Notes: generated by a model not told the origin, from the sequence alone. 64,000 nt of DNA from Lachnospiraceae bacterium (GCA_016293925.1 JAEDCX010000002.1:38019-102018), one strand, 5' to 3'; shown: positions 1-8,996, numbered from the stretch's first letter. Numbers and translations are program-made.

Positions 1-570
1 CACATCGGATACCGGACGCGCCACAGCCAGCATACCGATACTGGTATCATCCTCGGACAAAATCGGCAGATAATACCCGAAATAAGTATCCTTTCCTATC
101 TTGGCGTTGTCAAAAAACATGGGGTTCTTCTCTTTCAGGACCCCGTCCACAATCCTCTCGCTGGCGTATTTCCCGATGTACCTGTCGCCATTCTCATCCC
201 TGATCGTAGTAAGCATCCTCATATCATAGAAAAACAGAGACAAATCCAGATTCGTCTCTCTCTTAACACTGTCCAGTATCGTATCATCCCCCGACAGTTT
301 ATGATCGCCCTTGTACAGTACATAGAGGTCCTGCTCTGCCACCAGCCGGAACTCGCCCTCGTACATGGTGTCATAAGCGGCCAGCACGGTTAATGCCACA
401 TTCTGCAGCCCCCGTTCCACCTGTTTGTGCATGGATGAGGTATATGCATAAGAACAATATATCGTAATCGCAAGTCCAAGGGCAATCAGCGGCAAAATCG
501 TCATCTTCAGAAATTCCCTGTACAGACTGCCGTTTCCGCTCCGCTCTTTTGTCTTCCCATCTGCTCCCAT
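1..570 (-). CDS. Cache-type membrane sensor protein, N-terminal part (cut by window start)
   Basis: Only the first 190 residues are present. They show a basic N-terminus, one membrane segment (about residues 21-41, rich in Leu, Ile and Ala), then an extracytoplasmic domain ending with a GYYLPIL and GMLAVARPV pattern. This is typical of single-Cache sensor domains of chemotaxis receptors, kinases or cyclic-di-GMP enzymes. The ATG at 570 is chosen because GGAGG lies about 8 bases upstream. A sigma-A-like promoter is at 596-624. A methyl-accepting chemotaxis protein is the most likely identity, but the output domain is outside the window. Confidence 0.65.
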   Translation of the reverse strand, partial: MGADGKTKERSGNGSLYREFLKMTILPLIALGLAITIYCSYAYTSSMHKQVERGLQNVALTVLAAYDTMYEGEFRLVAEQDLYVLYKGDHKLSGDDTILDSVKRETNLDLSLFFYDMRMLTTIRDENGDRYIGKYASERIVDGVLKEKNPMFFDNAKIGKDTYFGYYLPILSEDDTSIGMLAVARPVSDV

Positions 571-595
571 ATCAGTTTTCCTCCGACACTCTTTT

Positions 596-624
596 ATCAT
601 ATATGATTCCGCGGCAATTATCAA
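596..624 (-). promoter_or_regulatory. Sigma-A-like promoter of the Cache sensor gene
   Basis: On the minus strand TTGATA and TATGAT are separated by exactly 17 bases, and the start codon lies about 26 bases downstream of the -10 box. The -10 box maps to 596-601 and the -35 box to 619-624. Confidence 0.6.
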
Positions 625-677
625 TTTGTTTTGACAAAATGTCGCAGGAAATGCAATGGTACCTCCACAGCAAAAAA

Positions 678-714
678 GCCACCGTCCGGAAACGGGTCGG
701 GTTCCGGAAGTGGC
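678..714. terminator. Bidirectional hairpin terminator
   Basis: Arms GCCAC plus TCCGGAA pair with TTCCGGA plus GTGGC around a 10-base loop. An A6 run (672-677) on the left gives a U6 tail on the minus strand, and CTTTTC follows on the right. It would stop minus-strand readthrough from beyond the gene at 922 before it reaches the sensor gene. Confidence 0.65.
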
Positions 715-857
715 CTTTTCCTTAACTGAAACAAGCAGCATCTACAGGCTGTTTACAGTTACTTGTAATTACATTATACTCGTTTTCCTATCAAAATCCA
801 TACTCTTTTCCCTTTAGTTGTCGCGAATAATCTCTTTTCTTTTCCTTATCCGTATTG

Positions 858-863
858 TATAAT
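858..863 (+). promoter_or_regulatory. Possible -10 box for the gene at 922
   Basis: A perfect TATAAT lies about 60 bases upstream of the start. The matching -35 region (TTTTCT at 835-840) is a poor fit, so the call rests on the -10 box alone. Confidence 0.35.
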
Positions 864-921
864 AGAGATAGCAAACTATGTATACTGGCCTGGCGGGAAA
901 GCAGGCAGAAAGGCGGGCATT

Positions 922-1209
922 ATGCAGTGTAAGAGAATCAGTCTGAACGCAGAGGTTCAGCAATATGAAATCGGCAAGAATATGGAAGACGGATTCGAAC
1001 TATTGTCCGATGTGGTAACCAAGGGCTGGATTACAACAGATTTTCTCGTCAAGATCACAAAAGAGAACGGTGATATCATATGCCCGTATATCCTGCACAG
1101 ACGGGGCAGAACCTTCATCGGAGAAGGGGATTATATCATCCTGGATGCAGACGGAACCAAGCATGTATGCGGTGCCGACAAGATTTTCAAACGTTACGAG
1201 CCGGTCTGA
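922..1209 (+). CDS. Small protein with a phage-like GDYI C-terminal motif, function unknown
   Basis: A 95-residue soluble protein. Its last 35 residues (EGDYIILDADG, then CGADKIFKRYEPV) resemble the short GDW/YI domain of many small phage and mobile-element proteins that end in a pattern like K-P-D-I-F-E-K-T-Y-E. That resemblance comes from memory of the family. A ribosome site (AGGCGGG) precedes the ATG. The gene has its own hairpin terminator (1266-1294) and runs against its neighbours, so it is a single-gene unit. It may be a domesticated phage gene; no function can be assigned. Confidence 0.7.
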   Translation: MQCKRISLNAEVQQYEIGKNMEDGFELLSDVVTKGWITTDFLVKITKENGDIICPYILHRRGRTFIGEGDYIILDADGTKHVCGADKIFKRYEPV

Positions 1210-1265
1210 TCCCGGACGATCCCACAGAGATTGACCCCTCTCAATACTTATCAGAGGAAACAGCA

Positions 1266-1294
1266 GAGCAGTCCCGCATCCCGCGGAACTGCTC
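1266..1294 (+). terminator. Terminator of the 922-1209 gene
   Basis: Seven-base arms GAGCAGT and ACTGCTC enclose a GC-rich loop and are followed by ATTTTA on the plus strand. The site lies between two convergent transcription units. Confidence 0.6.
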
Positions 1295-1297
1295 ATT

Positions 1298-2026
1298 TTA
1301 TGATACAACAAAACGATCTGCATCTACCTCATACAGCGAATCTAATACATCAAAATAATTCCGGAAAGTCTTTTTGCAGCACCGGTAATCCGTAATCACA
1401 ATTCCATCCGTCCGCAGTCCCATCAGAGAGAATGCCATGGCAACCCGGTGATCGTCATAGGTCCGGATCCGGGCGCCGTGGGGGATTCCCGGCTCAATGA
1501 TCAGGTCATCTCCCTCTGTCCGGCAGGCCACACCGGTTCTTGTCAGTTCATTGACGATAGCCTGCATTCTGTCAGACTCCTGCTTCCGGATGTGTCCCAC
1601 ATTGCAGATTCTGGTGGTCCCGTTGAAATAGGGCGCCATCGCAGCCACAGTCATGGTTTGATCCGAGAAATCGTTCATATCCACAGTGATTCCGGGATAC
1701 TGCCTGTCAGCCCGTCCGGACACCTGAATCCCTTCCGCCTCGTCCGTCACCCTGCAACCAATTGTCTCCAGGATCTCCAGAAAACGGATATCTCCCTGCA
1801 TCGAATCCCTGTGCACATTGCGCACAAGCATCGAACTTCCCGTCAGGGCTGCCAAGCCATAGAAATAGCATGCCGCAGACACATCCGGCTCAATCTGATA
1901 GATCCCCGGCCGATAGTGTTCCGATGCTCCAACGGTGTAATCTGCTCCGTCAAAGGAAGCTTCCACACCGAAATCCTTCATCATTCTGCGTGTGATGGTC
2001 ACATAGGAGCCTGTTTTTTTTCTCAC
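1298..2026 (-). pseudogene. aroA: EPSP synthase, C-terminal part separated by a frameshift
   Basis: This frame encodes the last 240 or so residues of 3-phosphoshikimate 1-carboxyvinyltransferase: the segment KTGSYVTITRRMM, then QESDRM and the signature DDHRVAMAFSLMGL. It has no ribosome site of its own; the GTG at 2026 is only the first possible start codon. The preceding open frame (1950-3203) carries the N-terminal half of the same enzyme. The frames meet at an A8 run (minus strand, 2021-2014); with seven A the two parts join into an EPSP synthase of about 429 residues, the normal family length. It is either a recent pseudogene, a sequencing error in a homopolymer, or a gene read by transcriptional slippage. 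Confidence 0.85.
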
Positions 2027-3203
2027 TGGTAATCCGGATCTTCAAGCCCGCCTCCAACAGTGGTGCGCTCATCAGAAGCGCACTTAAAAACTGCGTACTT
2101 TCACTAATGTCAACAGAAACCGTATCTGTCACCGGCTTTCGGCCGCATCCGCTGACCCTGACCGGCAGAAATCCTTCCTCCCCCAGATAGGTAAATTCGG
2201 CCCCCAGCTCCTGCAATGCATCAAAAAGAGCACGCATCGGTCGCCTGCTCATCTGTTCTGAGCATCGAATCGTTGCCTCGGAATCACCCAGTGCCAGCAT
2301 CGCGGTCAGAAATCTCGCTGCAGTTCCGGCACTGCCCACATAGATTTCTGCATTCTTCACAGGTATCCTGCCCCCCATACCGTTCAGAGTTACCGTACAG
2401 TTTTCCTCATCCACGGTAAGGGGAAATCCCAGATTCCGCAAACATCCCAGAAACATCTGTGCATCCTCGCTCAACAGCACACCTTTCAGGACACTGGTTC
2501 CCTCCGCCATGGCTGCCATGAAAAGAGCACGGTTTGTCATACTCTTGGATCCGGGTACGGTCACGCATCTATTAACCGGTTCGGTCATCGTCCTGACATG
2601 ATAGCAATTCAACATCTCATCCAATTCTTTTTTCCCCTGTTCATAGTTACGAAATTGTATTGTTTTCATTCCAAGTTCCCTTGCCGGAACGAGATTCTCC
2701 TCTTTGTCATCCACAAAAACGCAATGGCTGAACTGCAGTCCGTACCGTTCCGCCAAGAGACGATAGATGGCCGGATCCGGCTTGATCACATGCTCCTGAT
2801 AGGACAAAATGCCGCCATCCGTGTGCGGCAGAAAATCCAGTGCATCCATACAGTGTCTGTGGGCGGTCTCCGGGAAGTTGGATAGCACAAGTACCCGGTA
2901 TCCTGCTGCTTTCAGCGCATCAATCCAGGGAATTGCATACTCCGCCCTGGTGACGAGTCCGTGCATATCCCGGAACATCCTGCACAGACAATCCGCATAC
3001 TGCGGTGCATTCTTCACAAAAGACGCAATGATCTCTTCATCCGTCAGAATGCCCCTGTCGAATTCGTTCCATTCAGGGCTCAGCACCGAGGCTTTTGCGA
3101 CCTCATAAGAATCCCGCTCATCCAGCCCGAATTGCTGAATGTAGGTATCCCAACTGAATCTGGTCAATACATTTCCAATATCAAACACAATCGTATCTAT
3201 CAT
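1950..3203 (-). CDS. aroA: HAD-family phosphatase fused to EPSP synthase N-terminal half (frameshifted)
   Basis: Residues 1-205 form a HAD subfamily IA hydrolase: motif I FDIGNV, motif II VLVLSNF, Lys in VIKPDP, and motif IV VFVDDKEEN, as in the YihX-like glucose-1-phosphatase group. From Met206 (base 2588) the same frame continues as EPSP synthase: VPGSKSMTNRA, GSAGTAARFLTAMLA, DISESTQFLSALL. No stop separates the domains. After ITSEKK the frame runs through an A8 tract into 24 unrelated residues and stops, whereas the genuine continuation is in the next frame. The gene starts two bases after the LysR stop, so the two are co-transcribed. Physical fusion is seen; co-function in the shikimate pathway is inference. 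Confidence 0.85.
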   Translation of the reverse strand: MIDTIVFDIGNVLTRFSWDTYIQQFGLDERDSYEVAKASVLSPEWNEFDRGILTDEEIIASFVKNAPQYADCLCRMFRDMHGLVTRAEYAIPWIDALKAAGYRVLVLSNFPETAHRHCMDALDFLPHTDGGILSYQEHVIKPDPAIYRLLAERYGLQFSHCVFVDDKEENLVPARELGMKTIQFRNYEQGKKELDEMLNCYHVRTMTEPVNRCVTVPGSKSMTNRALFMAAMAEGTSVLKGVLLSEDAQMFLGCLRNLGFPLTVDEENCTVTLNGMGGRIPVKNAEIYVGSAGTAARFLTAMLALGDSEATIRCSEQMSRRPMRALFDALQELGAEFTYLGEEGFLPVRVSGCGRKPVTDTVSVDISESTQFLSALLMSAPLLEAGLKIRITSEKKNRLLCDHHTQNDEGFRCGSFL

Positions 3204-3205
3204 CT

Positions 3206-4090
3206 CTAACCCCTCTCCAACATCTGATACAGGTTGGCTGCTGCCTGGGACATCCTGTGATTTCCGACTCTGGCAACACAGAAGTGTCGTTTTGGAATCA
3301 TGGTTTTGAATCGTAATTCAAACAATTTCCCCGAATCCAGAAACGGCTGGGCAAATTCCCGCACCACACAGCCAATCCCGAGATTACGCAGTGCGAACTG
3401 TACAATCATGTCCGATGTGGCAAGTTCAAACTCCGGAGCCGGTTCCACTCCCCGTTCCTTGAGAAACGCATCGATGTAACTTCTGGAGCTGGTATTTTTC
3501 TCCAGGAAAATCAACGGATAGTTCTTCAGTTCTCCAATGTCCAGCATTTTATTCTTGATACCGGTGTACCGTCTTGCTGCCACGAAGATATCCTCAATCT
3601 CCCGTACAATCACTGTCTCCATGAATTCCTCCGGCACAAAAGGAGAACTGATGACACCGAAATCAATTTTTCCCTCTTCCAGATTCCGGATCGTTTCCGG
3701 TGTCGGAGCATTGGTAACATTGATCTTAATGCCGGGGTATTTCTCATGGAACTGTTCCAGGTAAGGCAGCAGATAAAACTGCAGCGTCATATCGCTGGCA
3801 CCGATGGTGATCTCTCCCGCTTCCAGATTCCGCATCTGCCTGAGTTTCTCCTCCCCCAGTTCCAGCTGTTCATAGCTCTTACTTACATAGGTTTTCAGCA
3901 TCTGCCCTTCTCCGGTCAGAGACACGCCACGAGACGCCCTGGTAAACAGCTGGGTTCCAAGCGTTCGCTCCAGATTCCGGATGGACTGGCTCACTGCCGG
4001 TTGTGACAGATTCAATTGCCTTGCGGCTTCCGAAACGCTTCCCGCAGCCGCAACATAGTAGAAAACTTTATAATATTCCCAGTTTACCAT
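3206..4090 (-). CDS. LysR-family transcriptional regulator
   Basis: A 294-residue protein with an N-terminal winged helix-turn-helix (AAARQLNLSQPAVSQSIRNLE region, residues 19-40) and a LysR substrate-binding domain from about residue 92 (EITIGASDM). The start has a good ribosome site (AAGGAG), and a TATAAT at 4121-4126 is a likely -10 box. It is the first gene of a unit with the HAD-EPSP synthase gene only two bases downstream, so it may control aromatic amino acid or phosphate-ester metabolism. The ligand is unknown. Confidence 0.9.
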   Translation of the reverse strand: MVNWEYYKVFYYVAAAGSVSEAARQLNLSQPAVSQSIRNLERTLGTQLFTRASRGVSLTGEGQMLKTYVSKSYEQLELGEEKLRQMRNLEAGEITIGASDMTLQFYLLPYLEQFHEKYPGIKINVTNAPTPETIRNLEEGKIDFGVISSPFVPEEFMETVIVREIEDIFVAARRYTGIKNKMLDIGELKNYPLIFLEKNTSSRSYIDAFLKERGVEPAPEFELATSDMIVQFALRNLGIGCVVREFAQPFLDSGKLFELRFKTMIPKRHFCVARVGNHRMSQAAANLYQMLERG

Positions 4091-4166
4091 AAGCGCTCCT
4101 TATATTTCATGTCGGAGTACATTATAGCACAGATCCGGAGGAATTACCACCTCGCAAATCACGAAA

Positions 4167-4190
4167 CGCAGCCAGTTTCAACTGGCTGCG
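4167..4190 (-). terminator. Hairpin after purA
   Basis: Perfect 11-base arms (CGCAGCCAGTT and AACTGGCTGCG) lie about 30 bases beyond the purA stop. The tail on the minus strand is TTTCGTGATTT, so the U run is imperfect. It separates purA from the LysR operon. Confidence 0.6.
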
Positions 4191-4219
4191 CCTGTTCCAT
4201 ATATTCCCGCAATATGAGA

Positions 4220-5512
4220 TTATCTGCTGTATTTGCTGGTACGATAGATAATATCGTCCCGTCCCGGTCCGTTGCTGACCATCGTAATCGGATAACCGAT
4301 CTGATCTTCCACAAACTCAATATATTTCCGGCAGTTCTCCGGGAGTTCTTCGTAGGAACGAATTCCTCTGATATCCGTCTTCCAGCCCGGAAGCGTCGTG
4401 AGAACCGGTTTTGCTTTCTCCAGCTTACCTGTGGTGGGGAATTCGGTGGTTACTTCACCGTCAACATCATATCCTACACATACCGGAATCTCATCCAGAT
4501 AGCCCAGAACATCCAGAACCGTAAACGCAACATCTGTCGTGCCCTGAAGACGACATCCGTATTTGCTGGCGACACAATCGAACCATCCCATCCGTCTCGG
4601 ACGTCCTGTGGTTGCGCCATATTCGCCACCATCACCGCCGCGTCTTCTCAACTCGTCTGCTTCTTCACCGAAAATCTCGGATACAAATGCACCTGCGCCG
4701 ACCGCAGAAGAATATGCCTTACAAACCGTGATAATCTTCTGAATCTCGTAAGGCGGAATCCCTGCGCCGATTGCGCCGTAAGCTGCTAACGTAGAAGAAG
4801 ATGTTACCATCGGGTAAATTCCGTGATCCGGGTCCTTCAGCGTACCAAGCTGTCCCTCTAACAGAATATTCTTGCCTTCCTTGATCGCTTTGTCCAGATA
4901 AGAAGATACATCGCACACGAAAGGAGCAATCTGCTCTTTCCAGTCCATCAGTGTGTCAAACAACTCTCCGCCGTCAATTTCCGGCTTATGGTAGAGATGC
5001 TTCAGCAGGACATTCTTGGTCTCAATGACCCGTGCGATCTTCTCTTTCAATGCGTCCTCGTCAAAGAGTTCGTTGACCTGAAAACCGATCTTTGCATATT
5101 TATCTGAATAAAATGGTGCTATTCCCGACTTGGTGGAACCGAAAGATTTCCCGCCCAGACGCTCTTCCTCATACTGATCAAAGAGAATATGGTACGGCAT
5201 TACCATCTGTGCTCTGTCTGATACCAGAAGTTTCGGCATCGGAACATTCCTGTCGGTAATAGACTTGACCTCATTCATGAGAATCGGGATATTCAATGCC
5301 ACACCGTTTCCGATGATACTGGTGGTATGATCGTAGAACACTCCTGACGGGAGGGTGTGCAGTGCGAACTTCCCATAATTGTTCACGATGGTGTGTCCTG
5401 CATTCGCTCCTCCCTGGAAACGGATAATAATATCTGCCTCCTTGGCAAGCATATCTGTAATCTTTCCCTTTCCTTCGTCGCCCCAGTTGGCTCCAACAAC
5501 AGCTTTAACCAT
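4220..5512 (-). CDS. purA: Adenylosuccinate synthetase
   Basis: PurA joins IMP and aspartate with GTP hydrolysis, the first step from IMP to AMP. The 430-residue protein has the GTP-binding loop GANWGDEGKGK at residues 7-17, the catalytic GGANAGHTI at about 34-42, the middle motif GKSFGSTKSGIAP, and TTGRPRRMGWFD in the C-terminal third. The length is normal for the family. AGGAAG precedes the ATG. It has its own promoter (5586-5614) and follows purB after a transposase remnant, so AMP-branch enzymes are neighbours here. Confidence 0.98.
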   Translation of the reverse strand: MVKAVVGANWGDEGKGKITDMLAKEADIIIRFQGGANAGHTIVNNYGKFALHTLPSGVFYDHTTSIIGNGVALNIPILMNEVKSITDRNVPMPKLLVSDRAQMVMPYHILFDQYEEERLGGKSFGSTKSGIAPFYSDKYAKIGFQVNELFDEDALKEKIARVIETKNVLLKHLYHKPEIDGGELFDTLMDWKEQIAPFVCDVSSYLDKAIKEGKNILLEGQLGTLKDPDHGIYPMVTSSSTLAAYGAIGAGIPPYEIQKIITVCKAYSSAVGAGAFVSEIFGEEADELRRRGGDGGEYGATTGRPRRMGWFDCVASKYGCRLQGTTDVAFTVLDVLGYLDEIPVCVGYDVDGEVTTEFPTTGKLEKAKPVLTTLPGWKTDIRGIRSYEELPENCRKYIEFVEDQIGYPITMVSNGPGRDDIIYRTSKYSR

Positions 5513-5585
5513 TTTCTTTTCTTCCTTTCTGCGCAGGCTCCCGGGACATCACCGCGATGCCGCCCCATGCCAGCGTACGTTTTAC

Positions 5586-5614
5586 ATTATAGCAGAATCG
5601 CCTCTATAAGTAAA
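5586..5614 (-). promoter_or_regulatory. purA promoter
   Basis: On the minus strand TTTACT (5609-5614) and TATAAT (5586-5591) are 17 bases apart, in a very AT-rich upstream stretch. The leader to the purA start codon is about 70 bases. Confidence 0.65.
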
Positions 5615-5647
5615 ATCAATATTTATTATATAATATATAATCTTTAC

Positions 5648-5980
5648 TTATCTGTATTCCCCGTCCAGCAACTCCTCCATATACTCGTTCCTCCATTGCT
5701 CACTGTCCCGATAAATCGTAATCTTCCTGGCGATTGCATCCGTCAGTTCATCCGTCGAAATTTCATTCTGCATAAAGGTGTACAGACTCCGGATCCGCTT
5801 ATTATCCCGTGTAATCCGTATGCTCTTTTCATTCTCCGGAGTTGTCAACGGCCCTATCTCATGCCCCAGCAGTGTCTCCAGCACTTGTCTGCACAATTCA
5901 TTATCCTGCACCATCCTGCCAAACAGAAAATCATCCGCAATTTTGTCAATGAAAGGATTCCCTTGTCCTATGGACCGCAC
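5648..5980 (-). pseudogene. Remnant of an Rpn-type PD-(D/E)XK nuclease/transposase
   Basis: The 110-residue frame starts with GTG and contains KIADDFLFGRMVQDNELCRQVLE, like the N-terminus of Rpn (recombination-promoting nuclease, putative transposase) proteins, and ends with DAIARKITIYRDSEQWRNEYM, like the C-terminal part of the same family. Full proteins are about 250-330 residues; the catalytic centre between these parts is missing, so this is an internally deleted relic. It lies between purB and purA with no clear ribosome site. The family assignment is from memory of its conserved ends. Confidence 0.65.
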
Positions 5981-6020
5981 CGTATCTCATGGTCCGACGC
6001 ATGCGGTCACTCCCGCGAAA

Positions 6021-7457
6021 TCACACATGAATCTCGGCTTTCACGCCCAGAAGTTCCTTATTTGCCTCCAGCACCGGAGCTACGACCTTCTTCAGGAAAT
6101 GATCTACCTGTATTGCAGCACGCCCCGTATACTTGGCAGGATCCATGGTATTTTGAAGTTCTTCTGCGCTTAAGTTAAATGCCTCGTCCGCTGCAATCAG
6201 CTCTAACAGATTATTCTCCCGGCCTTCCACCTTCACGTTTTTACCGGCTTCCATGGATAATTCACGGATTCTCTCATGAAGTTCCTGTCTGTCTCCACCG
6301 GCTTTCACAGCGTCCATCATGATATTCTCGGTTGCCATGAACGGAAGTTCACTGCGCAGTCTCTTATCGATCACCTTAGGATATACCACAAGGCCGTCCA
6401 CAACATTCAGGCACAGATCCAGGATTCCGTCGATTGCCAGGAATCCTTCCGCAATACTGAGCCGTTTATTGGCGGAATCATCCAGTGTTCTCTCAAACCA
6501 CTGGGTAGCGGAGGTAATGGCGGGATTCAGAGCATCAATCATCACGTATCGGGACAGAGAGGCAATCCGCTCACTTCTCATGGGATTTCTCTTGTATGCC
6601 ATCGCCGAAGATCCGATCTGGCTCTTCTCAAAGGGTTCTTCCACTTCCTTCAGATGCTGCAGCAAGCGGATATCATTGGACATCTTGTGGGCGCTTGCAG
6701 CAATGCCTGCAAGCACATTCATGACACGAGTGTCAACCTTACGGGAATAAGTCTGTCCGGATACCGGATAGCACTCTTTGAAGCCCATCTTCTGCGCGAT
6801 CATCGGATCGATCTTGTCAATGGTCTCCTGATCTCCGTTGAACAATTCCAAGAAACTTGCCTGGGTTCCGGTTGTGCCTTTACTTCCCAACAGCTTCATC
6901 GTGGAAAGGATATAATTCAGATCCTCCAGGTCCATACAGAACTCCTGGGTCCACAGGGTTGCACGCTTGCCTACGGTCGTAGGCTGTGCAGGCTGGAAAT
7001 GGGTAAACGCCAGCGTCGGCATATCTTTGTATTTGTCCGCAAATGCAGCAAGTTCACTGATCACATTCACAAGCTTCTTCTTTACCAGCTTCAGTCCCTC
7101 TGTCATGACGATAATATCCGTATTATCCCCGACATAACAGCTGGTCGCCCCCAGATGGATGATTCCCTTCGCTTTCGGACACTGTACACCGTATGCATAC
7201 ACATGACTCATAACGTCATGCCGCACTTCCTTCTCACGGGCTTTGGCAACATCATAATTGATATCATCCTGGTGGGCCTTTAACTCTGCGATCTGCTCCT
7301 CCGTAATATCCAGTCCGAGTTCTCTCTCCGTCTCGGCAAGGGCGATCCACAGTCTTCTCCATGTGCGGAATTTCATATCCGGCGAGAAGATATACTGCAT
7401 CTCCCTGCTGGCATATCTTTCTGATAACGGGCTTACATATCTGTCTGTATCACTCAT
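6021..7457 (-). CDS. purB: Adenylosuccinate lyase
   Basis: PurB catalyses two eliminations of fumarate: SAICAR to AICAR, and adenylosuccinate to AMP. The 478-residue protein shows the fumarase/aspartase superfamily motifs: TSCYVGDNTD, THFQPAQPTTVGKR with the catalytic His, and the signature SSAMAYKRNPMRSE with the mobile-loop Ser. GTGAGGA precedes the ATG. It follows purF after 69 bases in the same direction and is probably transcribed with it. Length and motifs fit the clostridial type. Confidence 0.98.
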   Translation of the reverse strand: MSDTDRYVSPLSERYASREMQYIFSPDMKFRTWRRLWIALAETERELGLDITEEQIAELKAHQDDINYDVAKAREKEVRHDVMSHVYAYGVQCPKAKGIIHLGATSCYVGDNTDIIVMTEGLKLVKKKLVNVISELAAFADKYKDMPTLAFTHFQPAQPTTVGKRATLWTQEFCMDLEDLNYILSTMKLLGSKGTTGTQASFLELFNGDQETIDKIDPMIAQKMGFKECYPVSGQTYSRKVDTRVMNVLAGIAASAHKMSNDIRLLQHLKEVEEPFEKSQIGSSAMAYKRNPMRSERIASLSRYVMIDALNPAITSATQWFERTLDDSANKRLSIAEGFLAIDGILDLCLNVVDGLVVYPKVIDKRLRSELPFMATENIMMDAVKAGGDRQELHERIRELSMEAGKNVKVEGRENNLLELIAADEAFNLSAEELQNTMDPAKYTGRAAIQVDHFLKKVVAPVLEANKELLGVKAEIHV

Positions 7458-7526
7458 CTTGTTTCCTCACTTTCTGTCATGTCCTCCGGTCCCGGACGGA
7501 ATCCCTGTTCCTCCCGGTCGTAAAAA

Positions 7527-8969
7527 TCATTTTGCATATTCTCCCCGAATGTCCACCTTCGGCGGATCCATAGGGTATCGTCCGGTAAAGCATCCGGTGC
7601 AGATATTCAGACCTCCCACCATTTCCTGCAGACGCTCCAGCCTCAGATATCCCAGACTGTCTGCACCGATGATCTGTCTGATCTCTTCTATGGAACGGTT
7701 GTATGCTATCAGCTGCTCCCTTGCCGGAACATCGGTTCCGAAATAGCAGGGCCACAGGAACGGCGGTGAGCTGACCCGCATATGTACCTCGGCAGCGCCT
7801 GCGTCCCGAAGCATTTTCACGATGCGGTCACTGGTGGTTCCCCGTACGATGGAATCATCGATCATGATGATCCTCTTTCCTTCCACCGCTTCCCGCAGGG
7901 CATTCAATTTCACCTGCACGCTGCTCTCACGACTGGCCTGCTTGGGTTTGATAAAGGTTCGTCCCACATATCCGTTTTTCACAAATGCCTGTCCGTAAGG
8001 GATCCCCGACTGCAGGGAATATCCCAGAGCCGCACAGTTGCCGGATTCCGGAACTCCCACCACCAGATCCGCCTCCACCGGCGAATCCATCGCAAGGAAT
8101 TTCCCGGCCATGATTCTGGCATTGTATACACTCATACCGTCGATATAACTGTCCGGTCTGGCAAAATAAATATATTCAAATACACACCGTGCTTCTTTTG
8201 CTGCAGGCAGTGCATGCGACATATCCGAAACAATGCCGCCTTCCTGACTGATCGTCACGATCTCACCCGGTCGCACATCTCTGACAAATTCCGCACCGAT
8301 GGTGTCCAGCGCACAGGTTTCGCTTGCAAGATAGTAGGTATTGCCGGTCCTGCTCTTACCGATACACAGTGGTTTGAATCCGAACGGATCCCTGGCTCCG
8401 ATCAGTTTCCTGGGAGACATAATCACCAGGGAATATGCCCCCTTGATACGACCCATGGCTCTTCCTACCGCCTCTTCCACAGATCTGGATTTCAAACGTT
8501 CCCGTGCGATGAGATACGCAATAATTTCGGAATCAATGGTGGTCTGGAAAATCGCACCGGAAAAAGCCAGCTCCTGCCTCAATTCCGGCGTATTGATCAG
8601 ATTGCCGTTATGCGCCATGGCCAACGTGCCTTTCACGTAGTTCAGCACCAATGGCTGCGCATTCTCCCTCACACTGCTGCCGGCCGTGGAATAACGCACA
8701 TGTCCCACTCCGATATTGCCCTGCAGATGTTCCAGATGCTCCGGTGTAAATGCTTCATTCACAAGCCCCATGTCCTTATGGGATAACACCTTCCCCTTCG
8801 GCCCTCTTGTATCACTTACCGCAATCCCGCAACTCTCCTGTCCTCTGTGCTGCAGTGCAAGCAATCCGTAATAGATACCCGAGGAAACAGATTCCCCATC
8901 CAAATCATACGCGCCAAATACACCGCATTCCTCATGCAGTTCATCCATTAGCGAGAAATCAATGCCCAT
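7527..8969 (-). CDS. purF: Amidophosphoribosyltransferase
   Basis: PurF makes phosphoribosylamine from PRPP and glutamine, the committed step of purine synthesis. The 480-residue protein has a short leader ending before the nucleophile Cys of ECGVFGAY, a class II glutamine amidotransferase domain (ALQHRGQES, STAGSS) and a phosphoribosyltransferase domain with the PRPP loop IIMIDDSIVRGTTSD. The family matures by cutting before that Cys. The start at 8969 is preferred because AGGAAAAAG lies just upstream, whereas the internal ATG at 8948 has no such site. It lies between purC and purB. Confidence 0.98.
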   Translation of the reverse strand: MGIDFSLMDELHEECGVFGAYDLDGESVSSGIYYGLLALQHRGQESCGIAVSDTRGPKGKVLSHKDMGLVNEAFTPEHLEHLQGNIGVGHVRYSTAGSSVRENAQPLVLNYVKGTLAMAHNGNLINTPELRQELAFSGAIFQTTIDSEIIAYLIARERLKSRSVEEAVGRAMGRIKGAYSLVIMSPRKLIGARDPFGFKPLCIGKSRTGNTYYLASETCALDTIGAEFVRDVRPGEIVTISQEGGIVSDMSHALPAAKEARCVFEYIYFARPDSYIDGMSVYNARIMAGKFLAMDSPVEADLVVGVPESGNCAALGYSLQSGIPYGQAFVKNGYVGRTFIKPKQASRESSVQVKLNALREAVEGKRIIMIDDSIVRGTTSDRIVKMLRDAGAAEVHMRVSSPPFLWPCYFGTDVPAREQLIAYNRSIEEIRQIIGADSLGYLRLERLQEMVGGLNICTGCFTGRYPMDPPKVDIRGEYAK

Positions 8970-8996
8970 TCTTTTTCCTGCCTATTCACTGAAAGC

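Larger units (their letters stand above)
571..921. other. Intergenic region between divergent genes
   Basis: This gap of about 350 bases contains the sensor-gene promoter (596-624), a strong hairpin (678-714) and an AT-rich stretch leading to a possible -10 box (858-863) for the plus-strand gene at 922. I see no coding capacity in it. Confidence 0.6.

Noticed and set aside
5378..5609. Plus-strand frame across the purA promoter
   Set aside because: It is antisense to the purA start and promoter, with no ribosome site and no recognisable product.
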